From assembly GCA_045589595.1 (NCBI GenBank), contig JAZNPK010000001.1, forward strand, positions 1 to 64,000: a stretch of DNA of 64,000 bases, written 5' to 3'. Positions within the stretch are counted from its first letter, which is position 1. Each line of letters starts with the position of its first letter. The notes beneath the pieces were generated by a model. The model was not told where the DNA came from. It ran no database searches and saw only the letters and a program-made list of their open reading frames with translations. This document shows, one piece after another, positions 35,834 to 44,877 of this stretch. This stretch comes from SIG77 sp045589595. Lineage in GTDB: Bacteria > Verrucomicrobiota > Lentisphaeria > Victivallales > UBA1829. The position numbers and the translations under genes are program-made.

Positions 35834-36873
35834 AAAAGACCGCCCGTTATTATCAGCGTTTGCAGAAAAACGGCAGATTTGAACCCGATTTCTTTGAGTT
35901 TGTCCGCCGTATCGAACAACATTCCGATCAGCGCAATGTGGGAAAAAGTTCCGGTTTCCAGCAGGAGGCGGTCCGTTTCGGACAGATACCTTATCTGCAT
36001 TTTCCCGAAAGCAGTATCGGTTCCATTCAGGAAAAGGAACATCTGCTTCTGCTGGTTTATTTTATGGGGTTGACCGGAGTAAACGGTCCGCTGCCGCTGG
36101 AACACACCAGTTTTATCTACCAGCGGTCCCATAATTATTATGACTATTCGGTCCAGCGGTTCAATGATATTATCAATCACCGTTTTATCGGACTGTTTTA
36201 CCGGGCGTGGAAAGCCAATGAACAGTCTGTCGGTCTGGACAAAAAAGACGGCGGTCTGATCACAGCCATGATCTCGGCATTGGGCGGCAATCCCTCCGGC
36301 AATCCGGCGCTTCCGGAATTTACTGCGGCGGCATGGAGCGGACTGTGTGCCCCGCAATACAGGAGCAGAGACGGTCTGCAGGAATTGTTGCGCGGCTTTT
36401 TCCGTCTGCCTCTCGAAATACACGAAAAAGAAATCAGTGTCCATGACATTCCGGCGGAATACCGTGCCAGATTGGGCAAAAGCAATACCACACTCGGTCA
36501 TGACATACAACTGGGTGGAAATTTTTACAGTTGTACGCACAAATTTACCATCAGTACCGGCGTTGTCACCTATGCGGAAGGCGCAAAGTTCCTGCCCGGA
36601 AATCCCGGATTTGAACAGCTTACCGGATTGGTCCGGCATTATCTCGACAAGGTACTGGATTACGATCTGTGTATCAATATAGAGACAAATTCTTTACCTG
36701 CTCCGGAATTGAACGGCTCGTTGCAGCTGGGACGGAACATCTGGCTGAAAAACAGCAGTGGTCATTCTGTTACGCAATTGAAAATCGGAGCCTCCCGGCT
36801 TGCGGAAAGCAGACATCGCCGTTCCCAGAGCAGAAATGAAAACAGAAAGGATGATGCATTATGGGCAAATTGA
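35821..36873 (+). CDS. tssG: TssG, T6SS baseplate wedge protein
   Basis: 350 residues, with GGGAGG in the end of tssF. Diagnostic segments: FEFVRRIEQHSDQRNVGKSSGFQQEAVRFGQIPYLHFPESSI, LVYFMGLTGVNGPLPLEHTSFIYQR, DIINHRFIGLFYRAWKANE, and NTTLGHDIQLGGNFYSCTHKFTISTGVVTYAEGAKFLPG. The C-terminal 25 residues are basic and disorder-like. The last 13 bases overlap the clpV start. Pairs with TssF in the baseplate. Confidence 0.95.
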   Translation: MEGIKKTARYYQRLQKNGRFEPDFFEFVRRIEQHSDQRNVGKSSGFQQEAVRFGQIPYLHFPESSIGSIQEKEHLLLLVYFMGLTGVNGPLPLEHTSFIYQRSHNYYDYSVQRFNDIINHRFIGLFYRAWKANEQSVGLDKKDGGLITAMISALGGNPSGNPALPEFTAAAWSGLCAPQYRSRDGLQELLRGFFRLPLEIHEKEISVHDIPAEYRARLGKSNTTLGHDIQLGGNFYSCTHKFTISTGVVTYAEGAKFLPGNPGFEQLTGLVRHYLDKVLDYDLCINIETNSLPAPELNGSLQLGRNIWLKNSSGHSVTQLKIGASRLAESRHRRSQSRNENRKDDALWAN

Positions 36874-39506
36874 AACGCACACAAATGTTCGGCAAACTTG
36901 ATAAAGCATGTTATCAGGCAATGGAAAGTGCTACGGTCCTGTGCAAAACCAGAGGCAATCCCTATGTGGAACTTTCCCACTGGATCAATCAGATCATCAT
37001 GGCGGAAAATACCGACTGGCACGCCGCGATCGAACATTTTGAACTGGATCCGGCAAAACTTGCAAAAGATCTGGTTTCTGCGATGGACAGACTTCCCAGA
37101 GGAGCGAGCAGCATCAGTGACTTTGCCAACAGCATTGAAGTTGCGATCAAAGAAGCATGGATGATCACGAGCATGGTCTTCAATGAAAGTGCGATCCGGA
37201 CCGGACATCTGCTTGTTGCCATCAAAAATCATCCGGAACTTTCGGGCTATCTGCTTGACATCAGCCGGGAATTTGCCAAGATCAACGGCGATCTTCTGCA
37301 GGAAAACTTTACATCCATCGTTTCCGGTTCATCGGAAAAATCCGCTGCCGTTTCTGCCGGAGCGCCTGCCGCTACCGGTCAGGCGGGAGCGATGCTCAAT
37401 CCGGCAGCTGCCGGCGCAAACGACGCACTGGCTCTTTATACAGTTGATATGACGGAAAATGCCAGACAGGGCAAAATGGATCCCATTGTGGGACGGGATG
37501 CCGAGATCCGCAAGGTCGTGGATATTCTCATGCGGCGCCGTCAGAACAACCCCATCGTCACCGGTGAAGCGGGCGTCGGAAAAACCGCTGTGGTGGAAGG
37601 ATTTGCCCAGAGACTTGCCGCGGGCGATGTGCCGGATTGTCTCAAAGGAACAGTGCTGCGCTCTCTGGATATCGGTATTCTTCAGGCGGGAGCCAGTATG
37701 AAGGGTGAATTTGAAGACCGGCTGAAAAAGGTGGTGGAAGCGGTTCAGAACAGCGAAACGCCCATTGTACTTTTCATTGATGAGATCCATACTCTTGTGG
37801 GTGCAGGCGGTGCCGCCGGACAGAATGATGCGGCGAATCTGCTCAAACCTGCATTGGCGCGTGGTCAACTCCGTTGTATCGGGGCGACGACCTGGTCGGA
37901 ATACACCAAATATTTTGAAAAAGATCCGGCTCTGGCACGCCGTTTCCAGAACATCAATGTGGATGAACCGGATGATGACAAAGCCATTCAGATGCTCCGC
38001 GGCACTGCGGGCAAACTGGAAAATCATCACAATGTGATCGTGCTGGACGAAGCTGTTTCGTCTGCGGTCAAACAGTCCCGCCGTTATATTCCTGCCCGTC
38101 AGCTGCCGGACAAAGCGGTGAGTGTGCTGGATACCGCCTGTGCGCGGGTGGCATTGAGTCAGAACTCCGAACCGGCGGAACTGGAATATATCCGGCGGAA
38201 GATTTCTGCGCTGGAACTGGAAAAAGAGATCCTTGACCGTGAAAGTGCATCCGGCAGTGATCATGCGGAAAAACTGGAAAAGATCGCGAAAGAATTGGAA
38301 AAATACGCTGCGGAACAGGACGCCCTGAACAAGCGTCTGGAAACGGAACGGAGTCTTGCGGCGGAATATCTGGAACTGCGCAAAAAAGTCTGCGAAACGC
38401 CCGAAGACGAAGGTTTGAAAAAAGATGTCCGCGCCAAACTTGCCGAACTGCGTGATGTTCAGGGAGAAAATCCCATGGTCCTTCCGGTGGTGGACAGTCA
38501 GGCGGTGGCGACCATTATTTCCGAGTGGACGGGTATCCCTCTGGGCCGTATGGTCAAAAATGAGATCAGCAATATTCTGAATCTGGGCGACGAAATGAAC
38601 AAGCGTGTGATCGGTCAGAAGCACGGACTTGATACCATTGCCCGGCGCATCACGACCGCCAGAGCCAATCTTGCTGATCCCAACCGCCCCATTGCGGTGA
38701 TCATGCTCGCCGGACCCAGCGGTGTGGGTAAAACCGAAACGGCTCTGACTCTTGCGGAACAGGTGTATGGCAGTGAAACCAATCTGATCACCATCAATAT
38801 GAGTGAATTTCAGGAAGCCCATACCGTTTCCACGCTCAAAGGTGCGCCTCCGGGATATGTGGGATACGGTGAAGGCGGTGTCCTGACGGAAGCGGTCCGC
38901 AAAAAACCGTACAGTGTGGTGCTGCTGGATGAGATCGAGAAAGCGCATCCGGATGTTCATGAGATCTTCTTCCAGGTCTTTGATAAAGGACAGATGGAAG
39001 ACGGTTCCGGCAGATTGATCAATTTCCGCAATACAGTGATCATTCTGACCACCAATGTGGGAGATGATGCGGTGATGCAGCTGTGTCAGGATGAAGACAA
39101 TCTGCCTGATCCGGAAGTTCTGGCACAAGCGGTGCGTCCGGCGATGCTGAAAGTTTTCCCTGCGGCGCTTCTGGGGCGTATTTCCATTGTTCCCTACTAT
39201 CCGCTGGGCAGAAAAGCATTGAACAACATCATTGATCTGAAACTCAACAAAGTGGTCAAACGGGTCAGAGAAAATTACAATGCGGCGTTGACTTATACGG
39301 ACGGAGTACGGCAGGAGATCATCCGCCGCTGCAACAATATGGAATCCGGCGCCCGTCTCATCGACGCGGTGGTGAACAATGAACTTCTGCCGGAGATCAG
39401 TGCGGAATTTCTGCGGAACACGATGGAAGGCAATGTGTTGAAATCGGCGGTCATTGATACTGCGGACGGAAAATTCACATATACATTTGAGAATAAAGAG
39501 GTGTAA
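36861..39506 (+). CDS. clpV: TssH/ClpV, AAA+ sheath-recycling ATPase
   Basis: 881 residues with AAAGGAT upstream of ATG. N-terminal Clp-N domain (CYQAMESATVLCKTRGNPYVELSHWINQIIM) recognises contracted sheath. D1 AAA+ domain has Walker A GEAGVGKT at residues 235-242 and Walker B VLFIDEIHTLVGAGG. A coiled-coil middle domain (EYIRRKISALELEKEILDRE...) follows. D2 has Walker A GPSGVGKT at 618-625 and VVLLDEIEKAHPDVHEIFFQVFDKGQMEDGSG. The C-terminal domain is typical of ClpB family. Its place inside the tss operon assigns it to ClpV rather than ClpB. It unfolds and recycles TssBC after firing. Confidence 0.97.
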   Translation: MGKLKRTQMFGKLDKACYQAMESATVLCKTRGNPYVELSHWINQIIMAENTDWHAAIEHFELDPAKLAKDLVSAMDRLPRGASSISDFANSIEVAIKEAWMITSMVFNESAIRTGHLLVAIKNHPELSGYLLDISREFAKINGDLLQENFTSIVSGSSEKSAAVSAGAPAATGQAGAMLNPAAAGANDALALYTVDMTENARQGKMDPIVGRDAEIRKVVDILMRRRQNNPIVTGEAGVGKTAVVEGFAQRLAAGDVPDCLKGTVLRSLDIGILQAGASMKGEFEDRLKKVVEAVQNSETPIVLFIDEIHTLVGAGGAAGQNDAANLLKPALARGQLRCIGATTWSEYTKYFEKDPALARRFQNINVDEPDDDKAIQMLRGTAGKLENHHNVIVLDEAVSSAVKQSRRYIPARQLPDKAVSVLDTACARVALSQNSEPAELEYIRRKISALELEKEILDRESASGSDHAEKLEKIAKELEKYAAEQDALNKRLETERSLAAEYLELRKKVCETPEDEGLKKDVRAKLAELRDVQGENPMVLPVVDSQAVATIISEWTGIPLGRMVKNEISNILNLGDEMNKRVIGQKHGLDTIARRITTARANLADPNRPIAVIMLAGPSGVGKTETALTLAEQVYGSETNLITINMSEFQEAHTVSTLKGAPPGYVGYGEGGVLTEAVRKKPYSVVLLDEIEKAHPDVHEIFFQVFDKGQMEDGSGRLINFRNTVIILTTNVGDDAVMQLCQDEDNLPDPEVLAQAVRPAMLKVFPAALLGRISIVPYYPLGRKALNNIIDLKLNKVVKRVRENYNAALTYTDGVRQEIIRRCNNMESGARLIDAVVNNELLPEISAEFLRNTMEGNVLKSAVIDTADGKFTYTFENKEV

Positions 39507-39509
39507 CTC

Positions 39510-39800
39510 ATGGCGATGCCTGTTATGACACTTGCCAATGCCACAGCCACGGGCGATGTGATCGTCGGACCCGGCGCGGTGACGGTTCTGGTAAAAGGTT
39601 TGCCGGTTGCCTGTATGGGCGATGCGGTTGTCGGTGCGGTGTGTACCGGTACCATTTCCGTTTCAAGCAGTCCCAACAAAATCATGCTGGGGCGTCCGGT
39701 GGCAGTGATGACCAGTGTTGTGACCGGAGTCAATCCGGTAACAGGGATACCGGTAACGACCGTTTGTGCGGTCACACCGAACATCAATGATATATTTTGA
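39510..39800 (+). CDS. PAAR-domain spike-tip protein
   Basis: 96 residues, AGAGG 8 bases before ATG. A single PAAR domain covers the whole chain (GDVIVGPGAVTVLVKGLPVACMGDAVVG, then SSPNKIMLGRPVAVMTSVVTG), with the glycine/valine-rich short strands expected of the cone that caps VgrG. There is no attached effector domain. It starts 3 bp after clpV and overlaps the upstream in-frame start of vgrG, so spike parts are made together. Confidence 0.9.
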   Translation: MAMPVMTLANATATGDVIVGPGAVTVLVKGLPVACMGDAVVGAVCTGTISVSSSPNKIMLGRPVAVMTSVVTGVNPVTGIPVTTVCAVTPNINDIF

Positions 39801-39814
39801 AAAGAGAAACGATC

Positions 39815-42646
39815 ATGAATAATACGGTATTGGAACTCTATATTACAAATGCGGAAAAGTTCAACTTTTATCTGCATGAATTGAATCTGACGGAAGGGAT
39901 CTCCCAACTTTCAGAAGCATGTCTGACGGTTTATTCCAGTACCGCATTTTCCAGAGTGGATCTGCAAAAACTCATATCCTCCTTTGCATCGGTAAAGATC
40001 ACGCAGAAAAATAATTCCAATCAATTTATTTCCCGATTCTTTTCCGGCGTGATCAGTTCTGTCCGGCACTGCGGTGTGGCACAGCGGACCCAGACAATGA
40101 CGATCTGTAAATACCAGCTTATTGTCCAGTCACCGCTTGCGAAACTGCAATATGCGTTTCCCCGCAGATACAGTACGTCCACAAGTGTGGGGGATCTGAT
40201 CGGGCAGATCCTGAAAGATCATAATATTACCGGCTCGGTCCCGGCTGATGTTGCAGGCAAAGTCCATCCCTATTTTCAGGGGGGAAGTTCCGACTACGAA
40301 TTTCTGCTGCGTCTTCTGGCGGAATATGATTTGAATTATATGTTCAAGAGCCTTTCCACCGACGGTTCGGAACCGGAAATGCATATTTTCAAAACGGCGC
40401 CTGTACTTGCGTCTGATGTGATCGTCAACAACCAGACATTGTCCGAACCGCAGACACTGGATTTCCATTGTCACAACGCGAAGAAAAATATTTTTGTGAT
40501 GAACAGCTGGGAAATGAGCAGTTCCATGGGTGTGGACGGGGTTGATATTTACTACGAAGATCTGTTCGGGCAGCAATCTTCGACCAGTTCCGGCGAGAAA
40601 GGGTCCGCGCGGAAAAAAGTATTCAATTCCATGCCGTTCGGTGCAACGGAAACGGGAGATGCGGACCGGATCGTCAAATCCCTTCTTGCCGGGATCGAAA
40701 GCCGTAAAACGATTTGGCAGGGAACGACAAATTATCTTACTGCAGTTCCGGGGATGACGCTGAATGTGGCAGAATTCGACAATACGGAGGAATCCGTCAC
40801 GGCACTTGTCACGACTGCAAAACTGACCGTGATCGCTCCGTGGCCGAGCGATTTCGGAGCTTGCCCGGATCCGGACGCAAAACAATATCTGAATGTTCAG
40901 ATCCGCTGCTGCGCACCGAATGCCAATCAGACGCTGCTTGCTACGGCGGAAAGTGATACCACCGCGATCATCAGCGGACTGTTTTTTCATTCCGGCGAAA
41001 CGAAAAAATTCCGTATGGGCGGCGGTACGCCGGAACTGATCACGGCGACCGTGTGTACGCGGGAAGGTGCGGTCCTGCCCCAAAACGGCAAAGCCCCGCT
41101 CATCCTCAGCGATAGCAAAGATACCTATATGTTTTATGCGGTTACCAAAAACCAGCAGATGCTTCCGGTGCATCTGACCATGCCGCTGGGCGGATACAAA
41201 CAGGGATTCTTCCGGGTGCCGCGTCTCGGCGAAAATGTACTGCTTCAGGGCGATGGGAACGATCAGTATTATCTGCACAGTTATCTGCCGAATGTTACGA
41301 CCATGCCCTTTGCCGATGATCTTGCAAATTCGATCCCCGATGCGGCGGAAATGATCGGGCTGCGGCATATTTCTGCAACGCCTGAAGGGACCTCTTCCCA
41401 GGAATCGCCCGAACCCAAGCCTCATACGAAGGACAGTGCAACGATTCTGGACGAGACAACTTCAGACCGGGCGCAGGATACTTTTGCGGTAAATTCCCCC
41501 AATACCAGTTCAGAGGTCAGTATTCATCCTGCCGACACCTCCGTGGAAAAACCTGAAGACGGAAGTGATCCGGAAAAAGTTGCTGCCTACAACGAGGCAC
41601 AAACGCTTGTCAATGTGGCATCGCAGGGCAATATCCGCCTGACAGCCAATAATAATTCCTATATTCAGGGAAAAAATATCAAACTTTCCACGCCCGGCTG
41701 GAAAAAATGTTACGGGAACGGTTATAATGTCGAACAAGGTATGATCGAACTTACAGATTTCAATGCGCTGACGGTCCGGGCGGCTCACAGCATTACCTTC
41801 CAGGTGGGCAATAACAGCATTTCCATTACGCCGAGCGGGATCGCGATCCGCGCGTTGAAATGGTCTTCAGCCACCGGTCCCATGGATGCCGCGATCTATA
41901 TGGACGGGATTTCCGGCATTTCGATGAGCGGGATGAGTTGTTCCATGTGCGGCGTACTGGAAGCGGAGATCTCGGACGGTATGGGGGCAGGTATTTCCGC
42001 AAGCAGCGGCATAACCAATATTTCCGGCGGAGAAATTGAACTTGCCACATCGGAGAAAGGGACGCTCGCAGCTGCATTCGGCATCCAGTTGGCAAAACTG
42101 CTTGCGCAATTCACTTCTTTCTGTGCCGGCAGTGAAAAACTGGATAACAGCATTTACGGTGTTTCGTCAGCTCTTGACGGTGCGATCGCCATAGGGAAAT
42201 ATGCAGAAGATTTGACCAAGGTGATCAAGATGGACAATGGGGCGCGGACAGCCAGAGATATTCTCGTGATCATTGCAGAGACGCTCAAACTTGTTGCGAA
42301 GCTGATCGATATGATCTGGCTGTGCATCGATGCCTGGGGGGATCCGGAGTTTCTCGAAGCATTTACCTACAAAAATGCTGCGGATGGCACAGCGAAGGTT
42401 ACAAACAGAGATGCATTCCGTCTGACTGCCATGTGTCTGCAGGTCTCTGCATGGGGAATCGTTGCAATTGCGCTTCTCATCTCTATGAAGGCGAAGTTCT
42501 CCTCAAGTGTCAGTCTTGCCTGCAAAAAAATCACGACCGATGCACAAGCGCAGGAGGTTTTTACAGTGGAAACCAAGTTTGCCGAAGCCGTTGTGTCCGG
42601 GATCAATTCTGTCAAGCAAAAAATCAAAGGACAGAAAAATGGATAA
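39815..42646 (+). CDS. vgrG: VgrG (TssI) spike protein with unusual C-terminal extension
   Basis: 943 residues from the ATG at 39815 (AAGAG upstream); an in-frame ATG at 39797 is less likely. Residues about 1-520 are the gp27/gp5-type core: LELYITNAEKFNFYLHELNLTEGISQLSEACLTVYSS, YEFLLRLLAEYDLNYMF, LTMPLGGYKQGFFRVPRLGENVLLQGDGNDQYYLHSYL. Residues about 600-690 are a short beta-helical needle (NIRLTANNNSYIQGKNIKLSTPG). Beyond about 700 comes Gly/Ser/Met-rich sequence, then helices and a hydrophobic segment at about 869-890 (LTAMCLQVSAWGIVAIALLISM). Ordinary VgrG ends near 650-700, so the tail is probably a fused effector or cargo-binding domain. No known toxin motif is visible. Confidence 0.93.
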   Translation: MNNTVLELYITNAEKFNFYLHELNLTEGISQLSEACLTVYSSTAFSRVDLQKLISSFASVKITQKNNSNQFISRFFSGVISSVRHCGVAQRTQTMTICKYQLIVQSPLAKLQYAFPRRYSTSTSVGDLIGQILKDHNITGSVPADVAGKVHPYFQGGSSDYEFLLRLLAEYDLNYMFKSLSTDGSEPEMHIFKTAPVLASDVIVNNQTLSEPQTLDFHCHNAKKNIFVMNSWEMSSSMGVDGVDIYYEDLFGQQSSTSSGEKGSARKKVFNSMPFGATETGDADRIVKSLLAGIESRKTIWQGTTNYLTAVPGMTLNVAEFDNTEESVTALVTTAKLTVIAPWPSDFGACPDPDAKQYLNVQIRCCAPNANQTLLATAESDTTAIISGLFFHSGETKKFRMGGGTPELITATVCTREGAVLPQNGKAPLILSDSKDTYMFYAVTKNQQMLPVHLTMPLGGYKQGFFRVPRLGENVLLQGDGNDQYYLHSYLPNVTTMPFADDLANSIPDAAEMIGLRHISATPEGTSSQESPEPKPHTKDSATILDETTSDRAQDTFAVNSPNTSSEVSIHPADTSVEKPEDGSDPEKVAAYNEAQTLVNVASQGNIRLTANNNSYIQGKNIKLSTPGWKKCYGNGYNVEQGMIELTDFNALTVRAAHSITFQVGNNSISITPSGIAIRALKWSSATGPMDAAIYMDGISGISMSGMSCSMCGVLEAEISDGMGAGISASSGITNISGGEIELATSEKGTLAAAFGIQLAKLLAQFTSFCAGSEKLDNSIYGVSSALDGAIAIGKYAEDLTKVIKMDNGARTARDILVIIAETLKLVAKLIDMIWLCIDAWGDPEFLEAFTYKNAADGTAKVTNRDAFRLTAMCLQVSAWGIVAIALLISMKAKFSSSVSLACKKITTDAQAQEVFTVETKFAEAVVSGINSVKQKIKGQKNG

Positions 42647-42718
42647 GCAGTATTGAACCGCGTCTATTCAACAGGAAACAGCATCACAGGGTGCAAAAAA
42701 TAATATTGGCAGGAAACG

Positions 42719-43111
42719 ATGAAAAACAAAGAAGAGATAAAAGCAAAAGTTCTGGAAGCGGTCACACCGCTTATTACTTCCACGGCAACATCTGTCCTTG
42801 TATCTCTTGCATTGGGGGCTGCTAAAAAATTGTCAGTCACCAACACGGAAACATACACAATCGCGGGTAAAAACGAAATGCACCCCACCAAGAAAGAGAC
42901 CAGTCTGGCAGAAAACGATACAGCCGGAACCAAGACCAGCTCCAATATGGCGAATGATGAGGTCAATATTCAGGAAGGTGCAGTTGAAGCATCAGAAACA
43001 GAAGCCACCGCCTCCACAGCAGAAGCCACTGCCTCGGAAGCGGGAGCGACAGCGTCCAGAGCAAAAGCGGGTGCAAGTGACGTTGAGACCAAAGCGTTGA
43101 AAATCATGTAA
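42719..43111 (+). CDS. Small unknown protein between vgrG and the DUF6931-like gene
   Basis: 130 residues, AGGAAACG directly before ATG. The N-terminal 40 residues are helix-like with a weakly hydrophobic stretch (ITSTATSVLVSLALGAAK) that could be a membrane helix. The remainder is Ala/Thr/Glu/Ser-rich low-complexity sequence with repeated ATAS-type units (EATASTAEATASEAGATASRAK). I do not recognise it. Immediately downstream of an extended vgrG, such a gene could encode an immunity protein, an adaptor or an accessory spike part; all are inference. Spacing of 72 bp and 18 bp to the neighbours keeps it in the operon. Confidence 0.65.
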   Translation: MKNKEEIKAKVLEAVTPLITSTATSVLVSLALGAAKKLSVTNTETYTIAGKNEMHPTKKETSLAENDTAGTKTSSNMANDEVNIQEGAVEASETEATASTAEATASEAGATASRAKAGASDVETKALKIM

Positions 43112-43129
43112 AAAGGAGTATTTCCTACA

Positions 43130-44305
43130 ATGGCTGATAAACTGGAATGGATGAATAAACACTTTGTTCTGATGCGGTACAAAACCGTACAGGAAGCGGT
43201 GGAAAAAGAAAAATACAAACTTCGTCCGGATCTGGCTGAATTTGTTACAGCAGATCCCATGGGCGCGGAAGATTTTGTTTATCATCTGCAGGAAAAGGGA
43301 AAATTCAAAGAAGCGTGTGATTTCCTTTCCTATATCATGCACCGCCGTGCCGCGATCTGGTGGGGGTATAATTGTATGCTTTCTCTGGTGGCGGAACTTG
43401 AGATCAATCCTGCGGTGGAGCGGGATATTGCAGATATCGGTGCGCCCAAAGAAATGGAAGTCCCGGAATGGGCAAAGTTTCCGCCCGAACTGGAAGCGGA
43501 ACTGGCAGCGGCGGACGCAGAGACCAATCAGCATGTAAACAAAATCAAGTCGGGGATCGATTCTCTGGTCGGGGAAATGCAGAAAGCCATTCCGCCGGAA
43601 GTACAGAATATTTTTGATGAAATGTTCGGCGTGGTGAATGATAAATTCAAAGCGGAACACGGTCTGGGGGTCATGGATCTGCTCCAGAAGGTTGCAGCGA
43701 GAGCCGGACAGAATGCTGTGGAGATCGATGAAAAATCCCCGATTTTCCTGGAAGTGGAAAAACTGGAAAAGGAGATCGAAGAAAAACGGAAAGAGACCAT
43801 TGAACTGATCAAATCCGTACTGCCGCCCAAAATGCCGGAACATCAGAAAAAATTGCGTGACAACGCCATGCAGGCGGTTTACCGTTGGGTCGTCGCGCCC
43901 GATGAAGGCAACAGTCAGGCGGCACTGGATATCGGAAATGAATGTCCCGATCAGCCCGCAGGTCTGCTTGCCATGGCGGCATTCTGGAGTTACGGCAATC
44001 TCACGCCCGAAGGAAAGCAGGTGATTCAGACGCCTGCGGGACTGGCTGCGAACGGCATCAATTCCGCGTTGCTGCAGGCGGCGCTCCATCAGGGCGGGAC
44101 CCGCAAATACAAGGAACGCTGTGAACATTATCTGGAACTTGGTCTTCAGGTCATCCGCGGCGAAAATATGTGGGATGAAGCTTTGGCGGAAAAGGTTTCT
44201 CCCCACAACACTGCAGCAGAACAGACACCCCCTCCGGCGGCGGAACCGGCTTCGCCCGTTGAACCGCAGAGCGTTTATAAAAAATGGAATCCCAACCAAA
44301 AGTGA
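43130..44305 (+). CDS. T6SS-associated DUF6931-like protein
   Basis: 391 residues, AAGGAG 11 bases before ATG. The first 100 residues (VQEAVEKEKYKLRPDLAEFVTADPMGAEDFVYHLQEKGKFKEACDFLSYIMHRRAAIWWGYNCM) resemble T6SS-linked proteins annotated DUF6931, which share the R-R-x-A-x-W-W motif. A long charged coiled coil follows (LEVEKLEKEIEEKRKETIELIK, about residues 205-235), then a helical domain with WVVAPDEGNSQAALDIGNECPDQPAGLLAMAAFWSYGNL and a Pro-rich tail. No enzymatic motif. Probably cytoplasmic. Position between the VgrG unit and the membrane complex suggests an adaptor or assembly factor; function unknown. Confidence 0.6.
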   Translation: MADKLEWMNKHFVLMRYKTVQEAVEKEKYKLRPDLAEFVTADPMGAEDFVYHLQEKGKFKEACDFLSYIMHRRAAIWWGYNCMLSLVAELEINPAVERDIADIGAPKEMEVPEWAKFPPELEAELAAADAETNQHVNKIKSGIDSLVGEMQKAIPPEVQNIFDEMFGVVNDKFKAEHGLGVMDLLQKVAARAGQNAVEIDEKSPIFLEVEKLEKEIEEKRKETIELIKSVLPPKMPEHQKKLRDNAMQAVYRWVVAPDEGNSQAALDIGNECPDQPAGLLAMAAFWSYGNLTPEGKQVIQTPAGLAANGINSALLQAALHQGGTRKYKERCEHYLELGLQVIRGENMWDEALAEKVSPHNTAAEQTPPPAAEPASPVEPQSVYKKWNPNQK

Positions 44306-44319
44306 AAGGTTTTTGATCT

Positions 44320-44868
44320 ATGAAAAAACATCTTCTGATATTTGCCGCAACTTGTTTAGCCACAGTGCTTTTCTGCGGATGCGCGGCTCCTGCCTATAAT
44401 GTGGAGGTATTTTTGTCCGGACAATTCAAAGAGCAGATGAAGATCTATCCTTCACTTGAAGTGGATATTGTGGGTGTCAATGAAGGCGAGGCGGAACGCT
44501 TTGATTCATGCAATGTGAACGATTATTTTGAGATCGGCAACACGTTGCGGGCTTCCACGACGCATTGCACCATGTATTTTTCGGAAGCGGACATCCTGCC
44601 GAAACTTCTGAAAAAACAGGATCCGGTCTGGAAAAAGTTCGGGCAGAAGGGCGCAGTCAAGCTTTATCTGCTGGTCAATATGCCGATCGAGCCGGGTGAA
44701 GGAACAGCCCGGGACATCCGCAAAGTGGTGATCGCACTGGAACGGCCCGGTCTTTTCGGCAGTTCCGACCGCTTTTTTGAAATCTCCCCGGCGGGGATCA
44801 ACCAGTTGCAGGAACGCCCCGGAAATTATCCGGAGCCGGAAAATGTCAACACAGCGAAAGAGAAATGA
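44320..44868 (+). CDS. tssJ: T6SS lipoprotein, TssJ candidate
   Basis: 182 residues. Lipoprotein signal peptide MKKHLLIFAATCLATVLFCG with lipidation most likely at Cys21 (FCGC box, a slightly unusual lipobox). After processing it is a small beta-rich periplasmic domain (YNVEVFLSGQFKEQMKIYPSLEVDIVGVN), about the size of TssJ. Sequence similarity to proteobacterial TssJ is not obvious to me; the call rests on size, lipobox and position directly before tssK-tssL-tssM, where TssJ is usually found. It would anchor TssM to the outer membrane, which implies a double-membrane envelope. Confidence 0.7.
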   Translation: MKKHLLIFAATCLATVLFCGCAAPAYNVEVFLSGQFKEQMKIYPSLEVDIVGVNEGEAERFDSCNVNDYFEIGNTLRASTTHCTMYFSEADILPKLLKKQDPVWKKFGQKGAVKLYLLVNMPIEPGEGTARDIRKVVIALERPGLFGSSDRFFEISPAGINQLQERPGNYPEPENVNTAKEK

Positions 44869-44877
44869 GGGTATCTT

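Noticed and set aside
37329..39128. 599-codon minus-strand open frame
   Set aside because: Antisense to clpV, whose two Walker motifs and length are unambiguous.
42322..42825. 167-codon plus-strand open frame spanning the vgrG end and the next gene
   Set aside because: Overlaps two in-operon genes in another frame, Cys/Arg-rich, no ribosome binding site.
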